The notes below the pieces were generated by a model. That model was not told where the DNA came from. It did no database searches and saw nothing but the letters and a program-made list of their open reading frames with translations. From positions 13,706,905 through 13,770,904 of the forward strand of contig CM020512.1 of the NCBI GenBank assembly GCA_009823395.1: 64,000 bases of DNA, written 5' to 3'. The position numbers were made by a program, and so were the translations under genes. This stretch comes from Thamnaconus septentrionalis. Taxonomy: Eukaryota > Chordata > Actinopteri > Tetraodontiformes > Monacanthidae. Positions 1-12,306 of this stretch are shown here, piece after piece (position 1 is the first letter of the stretch; each line of letters starts with the position of its first letter).

Positions 1-1
1 T

Positions 2-82
2 TTGAACCTGAGCCACACGCAAATTCACTTGTACTCCGCCGCTCTTCTCGCTCGGCAGTACTTAACCTCAGCAGGACATTGA
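2..82 (+). CDS. possible C-terminal end of an unrecognised plus-strand gene (partial)
   Basis: An open frame runs from the window edge for 26 codons and ends in TGA at 80-82; its last residues read LLARQYLTSAGH. About 435 bp later there are AATAAA signals (518-523 and 562-567), so this stretch would fit the last codons of a gene whose body lies left of the window. I do not recognise the protein. Another frame is also open here, so the choice of frame is weak. It may equally be only 3' UTR. Confidence 0.2.
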   Translation: MNLSHTQIHLYSAALLARQYLTSAGH

Positions 83-570
83 CCTTGCTGCAGTGTGTGT
101 CCTGGCCACTCCACCTGCAGCCACTAGCACTTGGAGAGGGACGGAGGGAGGCTGATTGTCGCTGGATCCTCCTCTTCCTCTCCGCTGGCCGTCACCAAAC
201 CACAAACCGCCCCAGGGGTGGATCTGTTGTATCATATGTGTTTATTACATGACAGAAAAAAAAGACTCTTGTGGAAAAACAACAACAACAAAAACCTGGG
301 GTTATCCCTCAATGTTGTATACTGTATAAATACTCATAGACTCCTTCATGTACTGTAATGGGGTTGCAGTCATTTTAAGGAGAATGGCAGTGCCTGTGTG
401 TTTTTGAAACATGACCTTTTTTTGTACAGCCACTTATACCATGTGTCTGCCTTTCTAGCAAGTCAGCTATCAGTTCTGCACACGCATCCTTACGTACCGG
501 TAGCCTGCATTGTGTGAAATAAAATTATGCACAAAGGTTTTTTATATCAAGGAGAAGCTGAAATAAAAGT
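83..570 (+). other. putative 3' UTR with two polyadenylation signals
   Basis: AT-rich sequence without a convincing reading frame, with AATAAA at 518-523 and 562-567. It fits the 3' UTR of a plus-strand gene entering from the left. From 570 to about 1450 I see only AT-rich spacer and a short diverged direct repeat. Confidence 0.35.
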
Positions 571-1237
571 CATCTCACTACCTAACTTTAGAACAGAAGC
601 ATGTGACGGTACAAATACTTGGTCAGACTTGATTTTGTAACGAGTGTGAAAAAAATCTCTCACATCAGTATTCGCCTGCGCGCACAGGTGGAAGCAATCT
701 TGCGCTCCACTTGAATTTCCTGGGAACTGAGAACGGGTTTCACCTGAACAGTGAGTGGTTGTATCAGTAGAAACTGCTGAGCGTTCAGTTTTTTTTCTCT
801 GGACACTTCTACGGAAGGAGCTTGTTATGGTAAAGCGTGCTTGTCATTCATAGAGGGCAAGCTCGCCTGAAATTAACATTTTTGAAAATCTTATTTCCTA
901 CATTTGTCGGTGGAGGTTCTGGTGATATTTTCTGATCTGCGGAACTGTTCCGGAGTTCATTCCCAGTACAATGGAAGCGCATGGCAGTCATGTAGTCACA
1001 TGTTAAAGCAATGTTTTGTTTTTTTAAGAAATAAAAATAACGGCTACTAATGTTAGTGGGTTGAGATCAGTTGGACTCCTGAATATATGTGGACAATACT
1101 CGTGGAGGACACAGCCATAGGATTCCACTGTATTGGCAATGGGTGCAAACAGTCAAAGCAGTTTTTGAGGGTGAGAAAATGTCACCGCAGTATGGAAGCA
1201 CATAGCTGCCACCCTAGAAAAAAAAAAAAGTTTTTTC

Positions 1238-1345
1238 ATAACGTGAAAATGATCACGCAAAAACATGAAACTATCAGGTTATTTCATGACAAAAGTGATA
1301 TCTTCACATTATAACGTGAAAATTATCATGTAAAAACGTGATCGT
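1238..1345. repeat. diverged direct repeat / MITE-like remnant
   Basis: Two related ~30-bp blocks (about 1238-1268 and 1311-1342) share the pattern ATAACGTGAAAAT.ATCA followed by CG/TG and AAAAAC.TGA. The blocks are partly self-complementary (CGTGA and TCACG). This resembles small non-autonomous DNA elements seen in fish. The family was not identified. Confidence 0.3.
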
Positions 1346-1454
1346 TTTTTTTCTAGGGTTGCAGCAATACGCTTCCGTCCCACAAAATTGGGAAGAAATG
1401 GTTGAAATTTACATTTATGAGTAAACTGTCCCTTTAAAAAAACGTCTATTTTTT

Positions 1455-1460
1455 TTTATT
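1455..1460 (-). terminator. candidate polyadenylation signal of the phosphatase gene
   Basis: TTTATT on the plus strand reads AATAAA on the minus strand, about 35 nt after the stop codon at 1494-1496. It would give a very short 3' UTR. The site lies in a T-rich tract, so chance occurrence is possible. Confidence 0.3.
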
Positions 1461-1493
1461 TGCTGATATTTTTCAGCACAGGAGGCGTTTGCT

Positions 1494-1701
1494 TCAACTG
1501 AACCGTGAAGAGGACGGCAGCAGCCTCCTCAGTAGGTTGGCAGGGTTTAAAATCTGCTGCACCGGAGACTGTGTCTGACTAGACGGAGGCGTCTGTTGAT
1601 GGCTTCGCCTCCTCCTCCTCGTCCTGTTTCCTTGTGAAGAGGGTTCACTCTGCTGCGTGGATATGTTGGTGTGGGAAGAGGACCTTCTAGATTGCAGGGC
1701 T
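1494..1701 (-). CDS. phosphatase last exon, polar C-terminal tail
   Basis: The exon starts after a CAG acceptor in phase with the exon at 1840-1898 (GG plus A makes Gly). It encodes 68 residues to TGA at 1494-1496. The tail is Ser/Gln/Arg-rich, with a run of five arginines ([12 protein letters not shown]), and shows no known domain. Receptor PTPs of this subfamily usually have short tails, so its function is unknown. The exon is supported by phase and a good polypyrimidine tract, not by homology. Confidence 0.6.
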
Positions 1702-3790
1702 CTGGCATGCGAGAGAGAAAGTAGGGTTGGAGGGGTGGTTAAAAATCACAACACACACAAGTGGAAAAAAAAAAAAAAATGACATCACACGTTTCAATCA
1801 ACAGCAGAAGCATGTCCTGATTTAACTTGACGTTCTCACCCTGCTGAGGCTCCTCGGAGCCAGTGGAGCAAACACTGATGGGCAAATATGTACTGCTCCT
1901 GTCGGCACACAAAGGAATGGAGAAGTGGTGGAAGTTGTTTTTGATGAGGGTGCACTGATTACTCACTCGTCGGGATTCGCACGCGAGAGGCAAATCACAG
2001 TTCAGTAGATTTGCATTCATTCAATACCACAGTATTAATCAGGTTCATTGCTTTAGAAGACAATCCTAAGTGGATATTTATTGTGCTGAACCACCAAACA
2101 AACAAATCACGAGACAAAACTGAACTATCAGTAACTGTAAGAGACTGGAGGTTGTGTTTTCCACTGGAGATTTCCTCCTTGACCTCCAGCAGCCATCTTT
2201 TTATGCTTGTGTTTTTTTGTTTGTTTTTTGACCTACATTTCGTTAGTTTTGACCTGAACCGTGTCCTGTGGATGATAATGCCCTCATGGACACAATCTGA
2301 TAATTCTCCAGAGGTCATTGAAAACCAAACTGGAGGGTATACTGGTACATGCCTGATGCACAGAACAGCACAAAAGCTTCCTTGACTGTGAAAGTATTTA
2401 TAGAGAGCAAAAACTAGAATAACCCTTTTCAGAATTTCTTAGGGTTTGTCATCCTTTTGTGAAGAAGGGATGGGATGTAACTATACTGAATGAGTCAATG
2501 GAGAACTCCTGTATTTCTTTTCTTTTTATCAATTGAAGCACAGCGGGACAGTGTGAAGGCAGCGACTCTAACTCTCTTAACACTCTGTGTGGAGAAACTG
2601 CAGTGACCTTTCAAATGTTATGATGTTTCATAGCCCGGGTAATTTGGAAAATATCCTCCTGAATGGATCCTTTCATTGTCATTACATTGAGACGATCATC
2701 GCCAGACTTCCGACGGTGCAGAAGCAGGCAAAACAAAGTCTTTTTTGTCTGCTTTGTCAAAGCTCAGGGACAAAAAAAATGGTTTGAATGTAGCTAAGAC
2801 ACATTCTGAACAGTGGAGCAAGGAAAAGATGAAAGCATGGACTCCACTCTTTACTGTTCCTCAATGAGTTCTGGTCAATTTGTAGACAAAGCTGCAGGCA
2901 CATGCAGGTTCTACAATGTGGGGCCACTGAGTCTTAATGAAAATGGAGCAAATGTATTACCTATTCGTTTATGGAAAGCTAAAGTTTGACTGCCAATAAA
3001 GGTTAACAGACTCACCAGAGTCTGAACCATCCACATCCGATGAAGCCGAAGATCCTCCACAGCAGCGCGGATGTCAGGCCGGATGCCCCTCACGCACAGC
3101 TGCATGAGCCACAGCAGGGCCACAAACGTCCCGGAGCGACCCACACCTGCACTAAAAACACACACAAAAAGAGAGCAGAACTTAAAACACCACATGAATA
3201 ACAAAACAGGATTTAATGTTTAAAGTCTGACGTGGCAGTCATTCACTAATTGTGGGGGTTGACTGTCTGACCTGCAGTGCACCACCGCCGGACCTAACCG
3301 CGGGCCGGCTTCCAAATCCTTTCGTATGTGTTCGGCAAAGAAGCAGAGAGAGCACAGATCCATGGGGACCCCCCGATCAGGCCAGGAAGGGTAGTAGTAG
3401 TGTGTGATGATCCTGTCTGTTGGACAGTGTCTCTGAAAGAGGAAAACAACCGCAGAGATCCTTCAATCTGTGATCGATTGCTGTTCCTGTCGAGGCACAC
3501 GGGAATCCGCCGTGGCTTTGATGGATGCGTCTGTGTCTCACCTGTCGGAGGTTAATGGTGGTGACAAAATAATCCGGGCCCCGTTTATGGTCCACCGTTG
3601 TCACCTGGATCAGTCCGTGATTAACTGTCCCTCGTTCCAGAGGCCAGTATTTTTCACACAGCACCTGCACACGGGAACAAAGTCGATGAGCAGAGTTTAT
3701 CGTTTTCCTTTTCAAATCGTCGCTCCTTTATCATTTTGATTGATGTGCATTAGAATATGTCTGTGCAGCAGGCTGGCGGACAGACAGACA

Positions 3791-3837
<47 letters not shown>

Positions 3838-4924
3838 GACTTTTGGAGCATCTTTTAAGACCATTTCGTGATACACTTCTCGTCCCTTTTCCCAGCTAAC
3901 TAAGCTAACTGTGACCCACAGGGAGAAAATAGCACACAGTGGGAAAAGTCACCAGATTCTTTGAGAGTCAGAGCAAATTGAATAAAAAAGCTTGCAAACA
4001 AGGGGGACAGACCAACGGGCAAGCGACACAAGAGCGCAGGAGGCATCTCTCTCACCAGGTTTTTGTGTTTCAGGGTTGTCACCATGACGATTATCCTGAC
4101 GTTTTGCTCCCACACCATCCTCCAGAAGTCAGCCACGGTGTTTCTCAGGGGACCCTGGGTGCAGATGAAGTCCCTCTCGGTTCCCCCACCCTGAAAAATA
4201 AAACGCCACATAAACATTGATCCCTCGACGCATACAGGTATAGGTGAGAATTATTATTATTTTTAAAATAGATACTTTGAGAATGAGTCTTACAGGCACA
4301 AAATTTGCATTGATGTAGTCCGAGTGTGGATTGGAGTTTTGAAGCGACAGTCTCACCCGACAGTGGTCATCTATTTTGGACAAAATCAAAAAAGAAAAGA
4401 AAAAGAAAGTCACAAAAAACAAAGAAATCAAGGATCACACATAATTTTGCAGCTCATGTTTTTTGGCGAGTTTACACTTACACGGCAATATGGAGGGGTA
4501 TCTGTTTTTTGGTCTGTTGGGCTCTGAGTCCCCTGCCACTTTGGAAAGATCTGTGCCAACTTCATTCAGCTCCTTCACAAAACAAAATACTTTTTTTTCC
4601 CCCAACAAAACATTTAAGCCTCCTCTCCCCTCCCCTCACCCCCCACCAGAAGCCTGTCAGGTTTTCAGACAGCGCTCATTACCTCAAACTCTAGTTTAAA
4701 GCCTCTGTTGTCATACTCAGCAAGTTTCAGGCAATGGGAAGTGAACTCCTGTAGAATCTGAGCTCTTGGAACTGCCTGCACCCTGTGGAACATGATTTCA
4801 TTAAGGCAAATGCACCTTTGAGACAGGTTATGCACAAATTATATAGATCGAAAATGACAAAACAATGAGAATAAACAGCAAGGCAGACGCTTCTTACGGA
4901 TAAATGTGCTGTTTACGAGCACCT
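1494..4924 (-). CDS. receptor-type protein tyrosine phosphatase, R3-like, cytoplasmic catalytic domain (5' end not found)
   Basis: Exons on the minus strand, in coding order: 4898-4924 (tentative), 4683-4782, 4482-4572, 4294-4370, 4056-4190, 3542-3664, 3272-3432, 3016-3151, 1840-1898, 1494-1701. All phases join cleanly and give about 370 residues. In order the product shows the juxtamembrane helix, [31 protein letters not shown] followed by [14 protein letters not shown], the WPD loop (PSWPDRGVP), the P-loop [12 protein letters not shown] (the catalytic Cys codon is just before an exon border), the Q-loop (MVQTLEQYIF) and a polar Arg-rich tail. Every catalytic element is present, so the enzyme should dephosphorylate phosphotyrosine. 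Similarity is to R3-type receptor PTPs; the VLCEKYWP segment and the LLWLMQL helix recall OST-PTP (ptprv), but the paralogue is uncertain. No transmembrane or fibronectin exons were found before pphln1 starts at 7401. Confidence 0.82.
3016..3151 (-). CDS. phosphatase exon with the PTP signature P-loop
   Basis: The upstream exon ends CAC TGC AG and this one starts T GCA GGT, so the junction reads [11 protein letters not shown], the CX5R signature. The exon is 136 bp, begins after a TAG acceptor and ends before gtgagt. It continues into a helix with [11 protein letters not shown], matching the conserved segment before the Q-loop. Cys and Arg of the P-loop are intact. Confidence 0.85.
3785..3836. 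repeat. (CA)n microsatellite
   Basis: A run of about 22 CA units in the phosphatase intron, preceded by CAGA repeats. Confidence 0.95.
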
Positions 4925-6842
4925 CTTTGAAACAGGTTCAGTTTAAAAAAAACTGATCGATTGCATTAAAGTTTAAATACAAGTTAGATGGCTTTGACAA
5001 CTATTTTCACAACATATCCACACACTAATGCTTTTGCTTGTTGAGAGCAGAGTCTTTGTATTATGACAAATATATTGGTACATTAATAATTATCGGAGTC
5101 AGACAAAAGCAAGAAGGCTGTTACAAACATTTAAGAAGAAACACATTTTTCACACGGTGGGACCTTTAAAACGGGTTTTGTAACTTAGGAAAAAAAAACC
5201 TGCTGACAGTGTCAAAATGGGAGATTACTATCGGCCGAGCCCGTCAATTATATTCTGAGTCAATTGGTGTCACCTCATGTCTCTTGAGACGTCAGCTCGG
5301 TCCTTCAAACACAGTCTGTAGACAGCGGGGGCGACATGAAGACAGGGTTGATTTCACCGCTTATCCTGTGAAGAACAGAATACAAAATTCCATTTGGCCC
5401 AGTAATCCTTTATAAACGCAAACAAATCGATCAGCATAGCAGTAAAATGTTGTCCTCCACACCCCGCTGCCCATTTCTAAACAGAACCATGTGACATTAC
5501 ATAAAGGGATTAAATTATGGAAAGAACAGCTTCACACACAACACAAGTTAGTCCTCTGTCACACATTTCTTCTATCTCAGTACCCAGAGGGCCGTTGGAG
5601 TCACACACACAAAAACAAAACAACAACAAAAAAGAAAAACCAGACCAAAGAACATTGTCCAGTCTGACGTTAATGACTAATGTCCTCTATATGTTTGTAC
5701 ACTGAGAAAAAAAAGGTCTGCGGGACAATCAAACACGGGCTGACAGAGAAACTTACCCAACAGGAAACAAAACCTGCCCCGACCAGTTCTCAACCCCAAA
5801 CACCAGCAGACTTAAAGCACAGACAGCGTCATTCCTGCATGCTTTTCTGTATAGGGTTACCTTTGCTGACAGGTGTCTGCCGAGCGACTCCAAAGTTCCA
5901 CGAGTTTGAAAAGACCAAGAGTGTTCTGTTGTGTCATGTTAAAGACTTTCTGCTTTCAATTATGCTCTCGTCCCTGGAATGGAGGAGGTGTGATGGGTGG
6001 AGACAGAGGGTGGAGTCAGGAACACTAAACCACTGGGTGGTGGAATGTCAGGCCGCGGTGGGTCGTCTCACTTTCAATGTGCCTTTTCTAGAAAAAAAGA
6101 AAAGAAGACTTGACTCGTCCCATTTCAACCAGGGAGCTGCTACTACGGCCATGTGAGGCATACACTGATGATGTGGTTGTACATATCCGAGTACATTTGC
6201 ACACACCCGCTGACAGCAATCTGTTGATTCATTCCCTTTATGCACGAGGGCAGAGCAAATCTATTTAAATGTCAGTAAAAGCTTCATAAATGTTTAGGCA
6301 AATACATGTGCTCTTCCAAAACATACACTGAGAATACCTTTTTAATATATGTATGTTTGCGTCACACTATAGTTGTATGGGGCATCTCTGTCTATACAGA
6401 ATTGCCATTGCATTGTCCATCAATTTACTTCCAGCTGCAGTAAAATCTAAAATTAATTGCCTATTTACCGTAACACATAGACATATGAATAACTTGTGTG
6501 ATCCTGAGAAAACATGTCACTCATCCGTTAAAGGCTTAGATGCTTGATTTATTAGCATGTGCTGCTATGAAAACAAAGTGCAAACTGTGTCAATATAAAC
6601 CCTTGCATTCTGATGTCCCAATTGAGCAGTGATGTCAGCATAAAAATCACGAAACACTAAATGTATCCATGTTTTGCGCTTCAGGGGGTATGGCTGCCTC
6701 CTTGCAAGTCTACCTGCACTTTGTGCAAATATAATAGCATGTTATTAACATAAAAACACAGTTATTTGTGTTTGTGCCATTTTTCTAGCTGAATCTATGG
6801 ATAGAATATAGGGGGAAATCTCCTTATATGTCAATTTAAACT
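4925..6842. other. region upstream of the phosphatase exons, no recognised gene
   Basis: AT-rich sequence with A-tracts. I searched the minus strand for a transmembrane segment or fibronectin type III exons that should precede the phosphatase domain and found none that I could support. No conserved plus-strand frame is visible either. Confidence 0.4.
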
Positions 6843-6862
6843 AAACACACTGGACCTTTAAA
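6843..6862 (-). repeat. terminus of a fish interspersed repeat (MITE-like)
   Basis: The minus strand carries TTTAAAGGTCCAGTGTGT, the start of a very common teleost interspersed repeat. A related end occurs on the plus strand at about 55414. The extent of the copy to the left is unclear. Confidence 0.4.
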
Positions 6863-7004
6863 AGTCACGTTCGTAGAGCTTCGCCATCGCTCGGCCACAC
6901 CTGATACCTACAGGACAGCCGTGACCAGGTCGCGACCAAACACATGGCCCACGGCGCGTGCGCGTTTCTGTTAATGATTTTATCTCAGTTTTTATGAGCG
7001 CAGA

Positions 7005-7400
7005 CAGATCTGATTGGCCGGTGGGCGAATAGGGAAGTGAAAATCGTTCTTTGAGCAACTGCGGAAACGAGGAAAAAAAAAAAAATCGGAACGTCGTTGC
7101 CGTTGACAGCGTGAGAGTTGCTCAGTGGAAGTGTGCGCATTTAGACTTCTTTTCTTTAACAGTGAGTCGTTGGTTAGGCATGAAACGGCGAGGGGGAGAA
7201 TACATAGAGTAGTCCCGCCTTACGACAGGGGAAAAGAGTTTCATTCATTTATTTATTTATTTTTTTATTTATTTTTTTACTTTCCCCCCCCCTGATATAT
7301 GTTTTTGTTATTTTTGCTTTCCGGTGTATCGGACATGAGCGAGGGTTAAAGTTCGCCTGACGGGCTCCCATAAACAGTTGACAAGGCTGAAAAGACGGAC
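7005..7400 (+). promoter_or_regulatory. pphln1: promoter and 5' leader region of pphln1
   Basis: GC-richer sequence just before the pphln1 start codon, with an inverted CCAAT box (ATTGG at 7013-7017) and CpG-rich segments from about 6890 to 7130. The leader contains two short upstream ORFs: ATG at 7180 (10 codons, stop at 7210-7212) and ATG at 7335 (MSEG then TAA). No TATA box is evident. The transcription start was not determined. Confidence 0.45.
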
Positions 7401-10400
7401 ATGGATCACGCTCCGCAGCAGGACTCCCACCAGAACAAGGTGAAGAACCAACTCCTTTTCACCGGACTGTACCGTCAGGGGGTTCTGACTGTGACCACGT
7501 GACTTCCTATAATCCCCAAAACCGAAAGCGCAGACTTTGAGAGCTCATTTCAGGCAACTCAGTGCGAGTCAGTCATTCTGTATTTATATCAGTATTTTTC
7601 TTCTTCTTTTTTTTTTCTTCTTCTTCTTTTTTCTTTTTTTCTTTTTTAGTTCCGAGGACTTTTGCCGTTGCCGTGTACGCCTCATTCTCGGCGGTTTACT
7701 CTTGTCTATTGTGATTTTATTGGACTTTTCTTCCGTTGTGAACCTATCTGTAACAGGTGGTGTATAAATAATCTGATTCATCTGTTGTACAAGTCAGCAT
7801 GACGCCTCTGGTACAATTAACTGATAATTCAATTGAGATTTGCATGAAAATGATAACAGGGGGTAACAGTTGATCAACTTGTGCTCAAATGTTGTCACAT
7901 ACCTGTGTAACAGTGCGATTATTTCTTTCTCCTTAGGGTTCCATGTTTTGGCGCAGAGAGCACAGTGATGGATCTGTAGACTGGAGGACCACAGACCATC
8001 CCCCACCTCCCCAGGTAGCCTCGGCTCTCTTGTTAAAACAAAGTTATCGCAACATATCACAGTGTCATAAACCGATTCCTTAACGTTTATCCAGGACGAG
8101 AAGAGGCCGATCAGACGGGTGCCAAGTCCATCCAGACTGAGGCCACGGCCGTCTAATCATTACAGCACCAAGCATGGTGGCCATTACTACAGATCCAGGT
8201 AAACGCGAAGCGACGGGAGTTAAAGGCAGAGAATATATGTTGGCGTCGCCTCGGCAAGCTTATGTTCTTCTTCTGTGTTGTGCCGCCCCCAAAGAGAAGA
8301 GCATTCACCCTACAGAACGTACTTCAGCCATCAGAGGCAGTACCATTCAGAACATCGGAGTGGCCATCACTTGAAGGAGCATTACCTGCCCAAACACCAC
8401 CACCACCACGCGGCACAGAGGGAGAGGGAGAAAGACAGGGAAAAGGAGTATTATGAGTGGAGAGACAGATCACCACCACCGCAGAGCAGCAGTAAGTCAT
8501 TGATTTTTATAGTGTGTCAAACAAAAAAAATCTCTGAACAATAAGATCATCCACCCGGCGTGGTTCGCATGTTCTGCCATCTATACATTGTGGAAGCAGT
8601 ACACTAGAATTAGACTAGACTAACTTCTATACTCTTTACTTTTACCTTCTTCTTTTTTTTGCTCAAACTGATACTGATGCTGAGCATGAACATGGTGGTG
8701 CAGTGGTTAGCACTGTTGCCTCGCAGCAAGAAGGTTGTGGGTTCGGCTCCAGGCCCTGTGGCCTTTCTGTGTGGTGTCTGTCTGTTCTCCCTGTGTCTGT
8801 GTGGGTTCTCTCCGGGTTCCTCCCACAGTCCAAAAACATCCATGTGAGGTGATTTGCGAACTCTTAATTGACATTGTGTGGCAGACCCCAGAGTGCAGGA
8901 GAAGGTGGCATCTGGAAAATGGATGGATTCCTTTTCCATTTTTTTCTAAAGTCTTACAGTCACAATTGTAACATATTCTGTCAAGCCACATCTACAAATG
9001 AAAAACCCACAAAAGGAAAACACCATGATATCTTGTCATATCATATTCACGCCTCTCTTCCTGTCTATCTATCCTGAAGTCACTTTGCTCGGTTCTGCGT
9101 TCCCTTCAGGAACCGCCAGGGGGCAGTATAAGCAAGCAAACCCCACACACTACCCCCGTTTTTGAAGTCTTCGTTTCAAATAGGTAGAGGTTACTTGCCG
9201 TCTTGCTTTCCGCTGGTTGTTAGGTAGTCACACCAGCGACAAACCAGTTACATAATGTTTGTCACCGAGCGGCTCCTTTCCAGCCACAACGTGTGGATCA
9301 TGTCGGCGGATCCGATAAACAACGGCGCCTCCTTGTCGTCGCAATCGAGGCTGATTAAGATGATAATAAATGAGCGCTTCATTTAGGGAGGGAGGAGGCG
9401 GACAGTTGACAGAGTGTGTTTTAAAATGTGTCGCCAACAGCGCCTCAATCAGCATCTATGCTCCGGTAGCACCGAGGAGATCCGCTTTATTACATGCTGT
9501 ATGTTTTTTTTTTTTTTAATCTTCCCTGGAACTGTATGTGTTTGCTCTCTGCAGCACTGTGGAGGTGTGTCTGTGTGTATGTGTGAGTGTGCAACAAGGT
9601 TGTTTTTGTGCGAGTGTGTGTGTGTGTGTGTGTGCCTGAGTGATGGTGCGATGTCGGTGACTCATCGCTGATTTTTGTGTATATGAGAGTGAGAGAGGAG
9701 AGGAGAGGAAAATGGGGAGGGGAGGAGGAGGTAGTAAGCAGTACATAATCAGCTTCATCAAACTATCACTCCTTGTTAAAAAAAAAAAAAAATAAAATGC
9801 AACATGAAGTCGATAAATCACACAGCTATCAAGCCATTCTGCTTGGTAATGTTAATTCTACCCCTTCACATATGCCGGTTACAGCTTAAAAGACATCCTG
9901 CTAGAGTCTGCGGGCAACTCTAGGCGGTGAAAAAAATACGTGGCCCTCTGATGTTGCTCCTCAAAGGCGTGCATTCTCTTTGCCGCGTTGTGTTGACTGT
10001 GTTGTTTGTCTGTTTTCCAGCTACCAGAGCTTATCCATCAAGGTCCACCTCCAGCAGAGACAAGGACACGCAGTTCAGTGTAAGTTCGCCAGCAGAAAGC
10101 CTGCACCTGCTCTCCCACCCATCTGCCGCTCTTATCATATAGCGGTTTGTCCTTCACATCTTTCCAAATCAGTCTGACACATCCACACTGTAACTTTGGA
10201 AGCTCTGGATGGATGAAGCCGGAGCGATTTTTCCGGCCCTCGCATGCATTTTCAAGATGGAGGGAATTTGGGCTCGCAGCCATTGATTACTTTCCTCCCT
10301 TCATTTGCTTATTTGCTTATTTATAGATTGGACTTAGTGTTTATTTCCCTGCGAGCGCACCGGTAGGATTTAACTACGAGATGCTGCGGAGGGGAGCTGT

Positions 10401-11269
10401 GGATCAGACGGTCACATGCATTTCTCCGCTGACCTGAGCGCAAAAGAGGAGCAGGAGCTGCACATGATGAATCACCGGCGGTCACTGCTGCAGCGAGGAA
10501 GTTAATGCGACAAGAGGCAGCGCAGGAATCAACAAATGACTTGCTCCTCACAGGTTTTTGCGCCGCTCTAATCGGTGTTTGCCTGAAAGGTACAATCTAT
10601 GTGATTAAGAGCTCATTTAATACATCACACCACGCCAGGCAACGGCTTAATCTTTTTCGCATGTTCTCCCATTAATCTTTCCCGGCGCTTCACTTCAGTG
10701 AAGTCTTTTGAACAGGGCAGCGATATTGTGTAACTCTTGAAGATGATTTATTAAGTCGGGGGGGGGGGGGCTCTTCTTTGCTGCTGCGCCAGAGCAGTGT
10801 TCTGACAAAGTCCAACGCTTCACTGAAAGTACCGCATTTCTCATTAATTTTAATGGGAATCCCTGCCGAGCAGCTGGGCCAGACTCACCTCACACCTGAA
10901 CTCCGTGGCTGCGTCATCATTGTGTATCTCCACGATCTGAGACGGAACAACACAAACGGACGTCAGACGTCACAAAATGGGTTCGCTCTCATTTGACCTG
11001 AGGTTCTTTGGGAAGAACCAGCGATGCGTGTTGTTGAACATGTTCTTCATGGCATAGTCAGCCAGCCGGGACGTGGGTGTGGGCTGCGAATGCGCAACTG
11101 TTTGTCGGCTCGCGTCTTTTCAAATTCCCGCTCAGAGCGAACTCTGAAATGAAAATGGACATGTGGAACATCACTTTAGTCATCCTCTGGTCATTAGCAG
11201 CTTAGTCATCCTCCGGGTCTGCAGCCATGTTCTTTTTGGCCGACTGTCCCGAACGCCACGGTCCACCAA

Positions 11270-11301
<32 letters not shown>

Positions 11302-12263
11302 GGCTTGGCTTCATTCCGCAGGCCGGTCAACAACGCAAGAGGAGTCACAGCGGGGACAGAAACCACGGGAGGGCAGAGAGCAAAGAGCGGGAAGAGAGCC
11401 GCGAGGAAGAGAGCCGCGAGGAAGAGGAGGAGCCACCTTCAGCCGAGAGCCACACGGTGGCACGAGACCGAGCCATCCAGCGGAAGAGGCGAGAGATAGA
11501 CGAGGTAGAGTGAGGGGGTGGGGTGGGGGCGGGGGGTCGCCGTGCACACATGTTCACCTTGGCGAAGGGAGGGAGGGTGAGAGAGTGATGGAGGAAGGAC
11601 CTCCGGAGGAGGAGACGGGAAATAAAAAAGGATTTTCCCCTTGTTGTCTGAACATGAATTTTGGAAACGCTCAGCCTCAGGCAGCCACGGCACCATAATT
11701 GTCCCCATTTTATTCAGCCTCGCCCGACGCTCTCTCTCGTCCCTCCAGTGGCTTTACCAACTAGCACGGCTGCGTTCACTACCCTGCCTGCCCCCTTCCA
11801 TCGCAGCAGCACGTGCAACGGCGGCGTCTCCAATGTGACAGCCGTCACATGAGGCCGCGTTTGCGCGCGCGCGCGAGAGAGAGATTGCCGCATGCCCGTG
11901 CTTTTTTTTTGTGCGCTTCCACCCACTTGACAGAGGAGACGGCCTCTCGCTTTTTCTTTTTTTTTCCATATCTCCATGGTTGCAGGATTGTAGAGGAGCG
12001 GCGAGAGAGGAAGCGCGGCAACAGGTAGTCGAAGTGAAGAGAAAACATTTTCAGACACGCTTGCGAGTGGTTTCGTATGTGTGTATGTGACTGCTAACCC
12101 ATTTGGTGGTAATCTGATATGCACGGCACAACTTCTGGTCTACTTCTCATCCCTCCAGCATTCCCAGCCCACACAGATATTCGTCTTATTATTCTCTTTT
12201 TGTCCCGCCGCCTCTCAAGTTTTCCACCTGTGGAGAATTCGCCTTGAAACCCTGCCTGTACAC

Positions 12264-12306
<43 letters not shown>

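Noticed and set aside
8690..8780. tRNA gene
   Set aside because: The A/B-box-like sequence is the head of a V-SINE; the cloverleaf is not intact and the SINE body follows.
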